A stretch of 9,700 nucleotides of DNA from the NCBI GenBank assembly GCA_028694565.1, contig JAQVKR010000067.1, positions 1-9,700 on the forward strand, given 5' to 3'. The notes beneath the pieces were generated by a model. That model had not been told where the DNA came from. It worked only from the letters and a program-made list of their open reading frames with translations, and did not search any database. This DNA is from Gammaproteobacteria bacterium. GTDB taxonomy: Bacteria; Pseudomonadota; Gammaproteobacteria; DSM-26407. The translations under genes and the position numbers were made by a program. Positions 7,424-9,700 of the stretch are shown piece after piece; positions within the stretch are counted from its first letter, which is position 1, and every line of letters begins with the position of its first letter.

Positions 7424-8560
7424 TCAACCGCCCACGATGGCCAGCAGGACGCCGGCGGCCACCGCCGAGCCGATGACACCGGCCACGTTGGGGCCCATGG
7501 CGTGCATCAGCAGGAAGTTGTGGTGGTCGGCCTCCAATCCGACCTTGTTCACCACCCGGGCGGCCATGGGCACCGCGGAGACGCCGGCGGCGCCGATGAG
7601 GGGGTTCACCTTGCCGCCCGAGAGGCGGTGCATGAGCTTGCCCATGAGCAGGCCGGCGGCGGTTCCCACCGAGAAGGCCAGGGCCCCGAGCACCAGGATG
7701 CCCAGCGTCTCGACGGTGAGGAACTTGTGGGCGTCGAGCTTCGAGCCCACGGCCAGGCCCAGGAAGATGGTGACGATGTTGATGAGCTCGTTCTGGGCGG
7801 TCCGGGAGAGCCGGTCCACCACCCCGCACTCGCGCAGCAGGTTGCCGAAGGTGAGCATGCCCACCAGCGGCACCGACGCGGGCAGGAACAGCACCGTCAT
7901 CAGCAGCACGATGAGGGGGAAGATGATCTTCTCCAGCCTCGACACCGGCCGCAGCTGCTGCATGACCACCTTGCGCTCGGCCTCGGTGGTGAGCGCCCGC
8001 ATGATGGGCGGCTGGATGATGGGCACCAGGGCCATGTAGCTGTAGGCGGCCACGGCGATGGCGCCGAGCAGGTCCGGGGCCAGCCGCGAGGCGAGGAAGA
8101 TGGCCGTGGGGCCGTCGGCGCCGCCGATGATGCCGATGGCGGCGGCGTCGGCCAGGCTGAAGTCGAAGCCGGGCACCATGTTGAGCGCCAGCGCGCCAAG
8201 CAGGGTCAGGAAGATGCCGAACTGGGCGGCCGCTCCCAGCATCAGCGTCTTGGGATTGGCGATGAGCGCCCCGAAATCGGTCAGCGCCCCCACGCCCATG
8301 AAGATCAGCAGCGGAAAGACGCCGGTCTCGATGCCCACCGTGTAGATGTAGTGCAGGAGTCCGTCCGGGCCGGCCAGGCCGGCGACCGGGATATTGGTGA
8401 GCACCGCGCCGAAACCGATGGGCACCAGCAGCAGGGGCTCGAACTTCCGGGCGATGGCGAGGTAGAGCAGCAGCCCGCCCACGGTGATCATGAGCAGCTG
8501 GCCCCACTCGAAGTTGGCCAGGCCGGTGGAGAGCCAGAGTTGCTTCAGGCCGTTCTCCAT
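7424..8560 (-). CDS. oadB: Na+-translocating oxaloacetate decarboxylase, beta subunit
   Basis: This polytopic inner-membrane subunit decarboxylates carboxybiotin presented by the alpha subunit and couples it to outward Na+ transport. The 378-residue product fits the shorter members of the OadB/GcdB/MmdB family. It has [13 protein letters not shown] (143-155) with the key aspartate D149, [13 protein letters not shown] (173-185), [19 protein letters not shown] (319-337) and [11 protein letters not shown] (356-366). With a constant offset of 54, D149, Y175, N319, G323, S328, R335 and N358 line up with Klebsiella OadB D203, Y229, N373, G377, S382, R389 and N412, so the ion path appears intact. 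ATG at 8560 is chosen over an in-frame ATG 33 bases earlier because the earlier one lies inside oadA and the chosen one has GAGG 8 bases upstream, overlapping the oadA stop. The 10-base gap implies tight co-translation. Beta subunits of related decarboxylases look alike; the OadA partner decides the substrate. Confidence 0.94.
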   Translation of the reverse strand: MENGLKQLWLSTGLANFEWGQLLMITVGGLLLYLAIARKFEPLLLVPIGFGAVLTNIPVAGLAGPDGLLHYIYTVGIETGVFPLLIFMGVGALTDFGALIANPKTLMLGAAAQFGIFLTLLGALALNMVPGFDFSLADAAAIGIIGGADGPTAIFLASRLAPDLLGAIAVAAYSYMALVPIIQPPIMRALTTEAERKVVMQQLRPVSRLEKIIFPLIVLLMTVLFLPASVPLVGMLTFGNLLRECGVVDRLSRTAQNELINIVTIFLGLAVGSKLDAHKFLTVETLGILVLGALAFSVGTAAGLLMGKLMHRLSGGKVNPLIGAAGVSAVPMAARVVNKVGLEADHHNFLLMHAMGPNVAGVIGSAVAAGVLLAIVGG

Positions 8561-8570
8561 GACCGGCGCC

Positions 8571-9700
8571 TCAGGCCAGGAGCAGGAGGGCATCGCCCAC
8601 CTGCACCGCGTCGCCTTCCTTCACGTTGATTCCGGTCACGGTGCCGGCGCGCGGGGCGCGAACCTCGGTCTCCATCTTCATGGCCTCCATGATCACCACC
8701 ACCTCGCCGGCGGCGACCGCCTGGCCGGGCTTGACCATGAGCTTGAAGATGGTGCCGGCCAGGGGCGCGGCCACCGGCTGCCCGCCGCCGGCCGGAACCG
8801 CACCGGCAGCCGCCGGGGCGGGTGCGGGCGCCGCGGCGCCGGGAGCCACCCCCGTCACCTCGCCCCCCGCGGCCACCGTCACGTCATAGACGGCGCCGTT
8901 GACGGTGATGGCGTAGTGCTCCGGCCCGGCCGGCGCCGCGGCGGCGGACGCCGGCGCGGGTTCGGGCCCGCTCCCCGGCACCGGCTCGAACGCCGCGGGG
9001 TTGGCGCGGTTCTCCAGGAACTTGAGGCCCACCTGGGGGAAGAGCGCGTAGATGAGCACATCGTCCACCACCGCCTCGGCCAGATCGATGCCCTTCTCCG
9101 TGGCCAGCCCCTCCAACTCGCCGGTCAGCCGGTCCAGCTCCGGTTCGAGGAGATCGGCGGGGCGGCAGGTAATCGGCTCCCCGCCCTCCAGCACCCGGGT
9201 CCGGAGCTCATTGTTCACCGGGGCGGGCGTGGCGCCGTATTCGCCCTTCAGGACGCCGGCCGTTTCCTTGGTGATGGACTTGTAGCGCTCGCCGGTGAGC
9301 ACATTGAGCACGGCCTGGGATCCCACGATCTGCGAGGTGGGGGTCACCAGGGGAATGAAGCCGAGGTCCTCGCGCACCCGCGGGATCTCCTCCAGCACCT
9401 TGTCGATGCGATCGGAGGCGTTCTGCTCGCGGAGCTGGTTCTCCATGTTGGTGAGCATGCCGCCGGGCACCTGGGCCACCAGAATCCGCGAATCCACCCC
9501 TCTCAGGCTGCCCTCGAATCGCGCGTACTTCTTGCGCACCTCGCGGAAGTAGGCGGCGATCTCCTCCAGCAGCCTCAGATTGAGCCCGGTGTCGCGCTCC
9601 GTCCCCTGGAGGATGGAGACCACCGATTCCGTGGCGGAATGGCCGTAGGTCATGCTCATGGAGGAGATGGCCGTGTCCACCATGTCGATGCCCGCCTCCG
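8571..9700 (-). CDS. oadA: Oxaloacetate decarboxylase alpha subunit, C-terminal part with biotin domain (5' end outside window)
   Basis: This subunit transfers the carboxyl group of oxaloacetate to its own biotin and passes it to OadB. About 376 residues are visible of a normal length near 600; the frame is open through 9700, so the ATG at 9683 is internal and the true start is outside. The visible part begins in the carboxyltransferase barrel ([18 protein letters not shown]) and continues into the conserved PYC/OADA domain ([37 protein letters not shown]). It then shows an Ala/Pro-rich linker, a [14 protein letters not shown] strand pair, a second Ala/Pro linker and the biotinyl domain. EAMKMET carries the biotinylated lysine (codon 8676-8678), 34 residues from the C-terminus, the standard spacing. 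The catalytic lysine and metal-binding histidines would lie outside the window. Pyruvate carboxylase subunit B is a close relative, but the adjacent oadB favours the Na+-pump form. A gamma subunit would be expected upstream. Confidence 0.94.
   Translation of the reverse strand, partial: EAGIDMVDTAISSMSMTYGHSATESVVSILQGTERDTGLNLRLLEEIAAYFREVRKKYARFEGSLRGVDSRILVAQVPGGMLTNMENQLREQNASDRIDKVLEEIPRVREDLGFIPLVTPTSQIVGSQAVLNVLTGERYKSITKETAGVLKGEYGATPAPVNNELRTRVLEGGEPITCRPADLLEPELDRLTGELEGLATEKGIDLAEAVVDDVLIYALFPQVGLKFLENRANPAAFEPVPGSGPEPAPASAAAAPAGPEHYAITVNGAVYDVTVAAGGEVTGVAPGAAAPAPAPAAAGAVPAGGGQPVAAPLAGTIFKLMVKPGQAVAAGEVVVIMEAMKMETEVRAPRAGTVTGINVKEGDAVQVGDALLLLA

Noticed and set aside
7336..7479. 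Upstream extension of fumA to an ATG at 7479
   Set aside because: It would overlap oadB and adds a non-family sequence; ATG at 7335 with AGGAG gives the standard N-terminus.
6277..8629. Long plus-strand open frames opposite fumA, oadB and the end of oadA
   Set aside because: Same composition artefact: low-complexity His/Gly/Arg/Ala-rich translations lying over genes with intact family motifs.
8790..8990. Two Ala/Pro-rich stretches in OadA as a possible unusual insertion
   Set aside because: OadA proteins normally have such flexible linkers on both sides of this short segment before the biotinyl domain.

Overview
The window is a compact, GC-rich stretch of bacterial chromosome. It carries six protein genes, all on the minus strand, so transcription runs from high to low coordinates. 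The proteins look proteobacterial: the fumarase closely resembles the single-chain class I enzyme of Pseudomonas-type gammaproteobacteria. The high GC and the Na+-pump decarboxylase would fit a gammaproteobacterium, perhaps a halophilic or alkaliphilic one, but that placement is inference.

In transcription order, the window opens inside oadA, the biotin-carrying alpha subunit of an oxaloacetate decarboxylase (9700-8571, 5' end outside). Ten bases later comes oadB, the Na+-translocating membrane subunit (8560-7424). An 88-base gap with a GC hairpin leads to fumA, a 4Fe-4S class I fumarase (7335-5815). One base after the fumA stop begins a 273-base nested inverted-repeat element (5813-5541). 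Next are an AEC-family membrane carrier (5498-4566), an AT-rich regulatory spacer (4565-4297), a propionyl-CoA synthetase gene prpE (4296-2395), a GC-rich spacer with strong hairpins (2394-2101), and a methylmalonyl-CoA mutase (2100-1, last few codons outside).

The genes form a plausible metabolic set. PrpE activates propionate to propionyl-CoA. An unseen carboxylase and epimerase would make methylmalonyl-CoA, and the mutase would turn that into succinyl-CoA. Fumarase connects fumarate to malate, and OadAB decarboxylates oxaloacetate to pyruvate while exporting Na+ (or could in principle run in reverse). The AEC carrier may move a dicarboxylate. All catalytic and cofactor residues I could check are present, so these look like working housekeeping or accessory carbon-metabolism genes.

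I found no new enzyme system. The most notable non-coding object is the nested inverted repeat between fumA and the carrier gene. It belongs to a widely scattered type of bacterial repeat often mis-annotated as short proteins. The next most interesting item is a pair of short palindromes at a predicted promoter in front of prpE.
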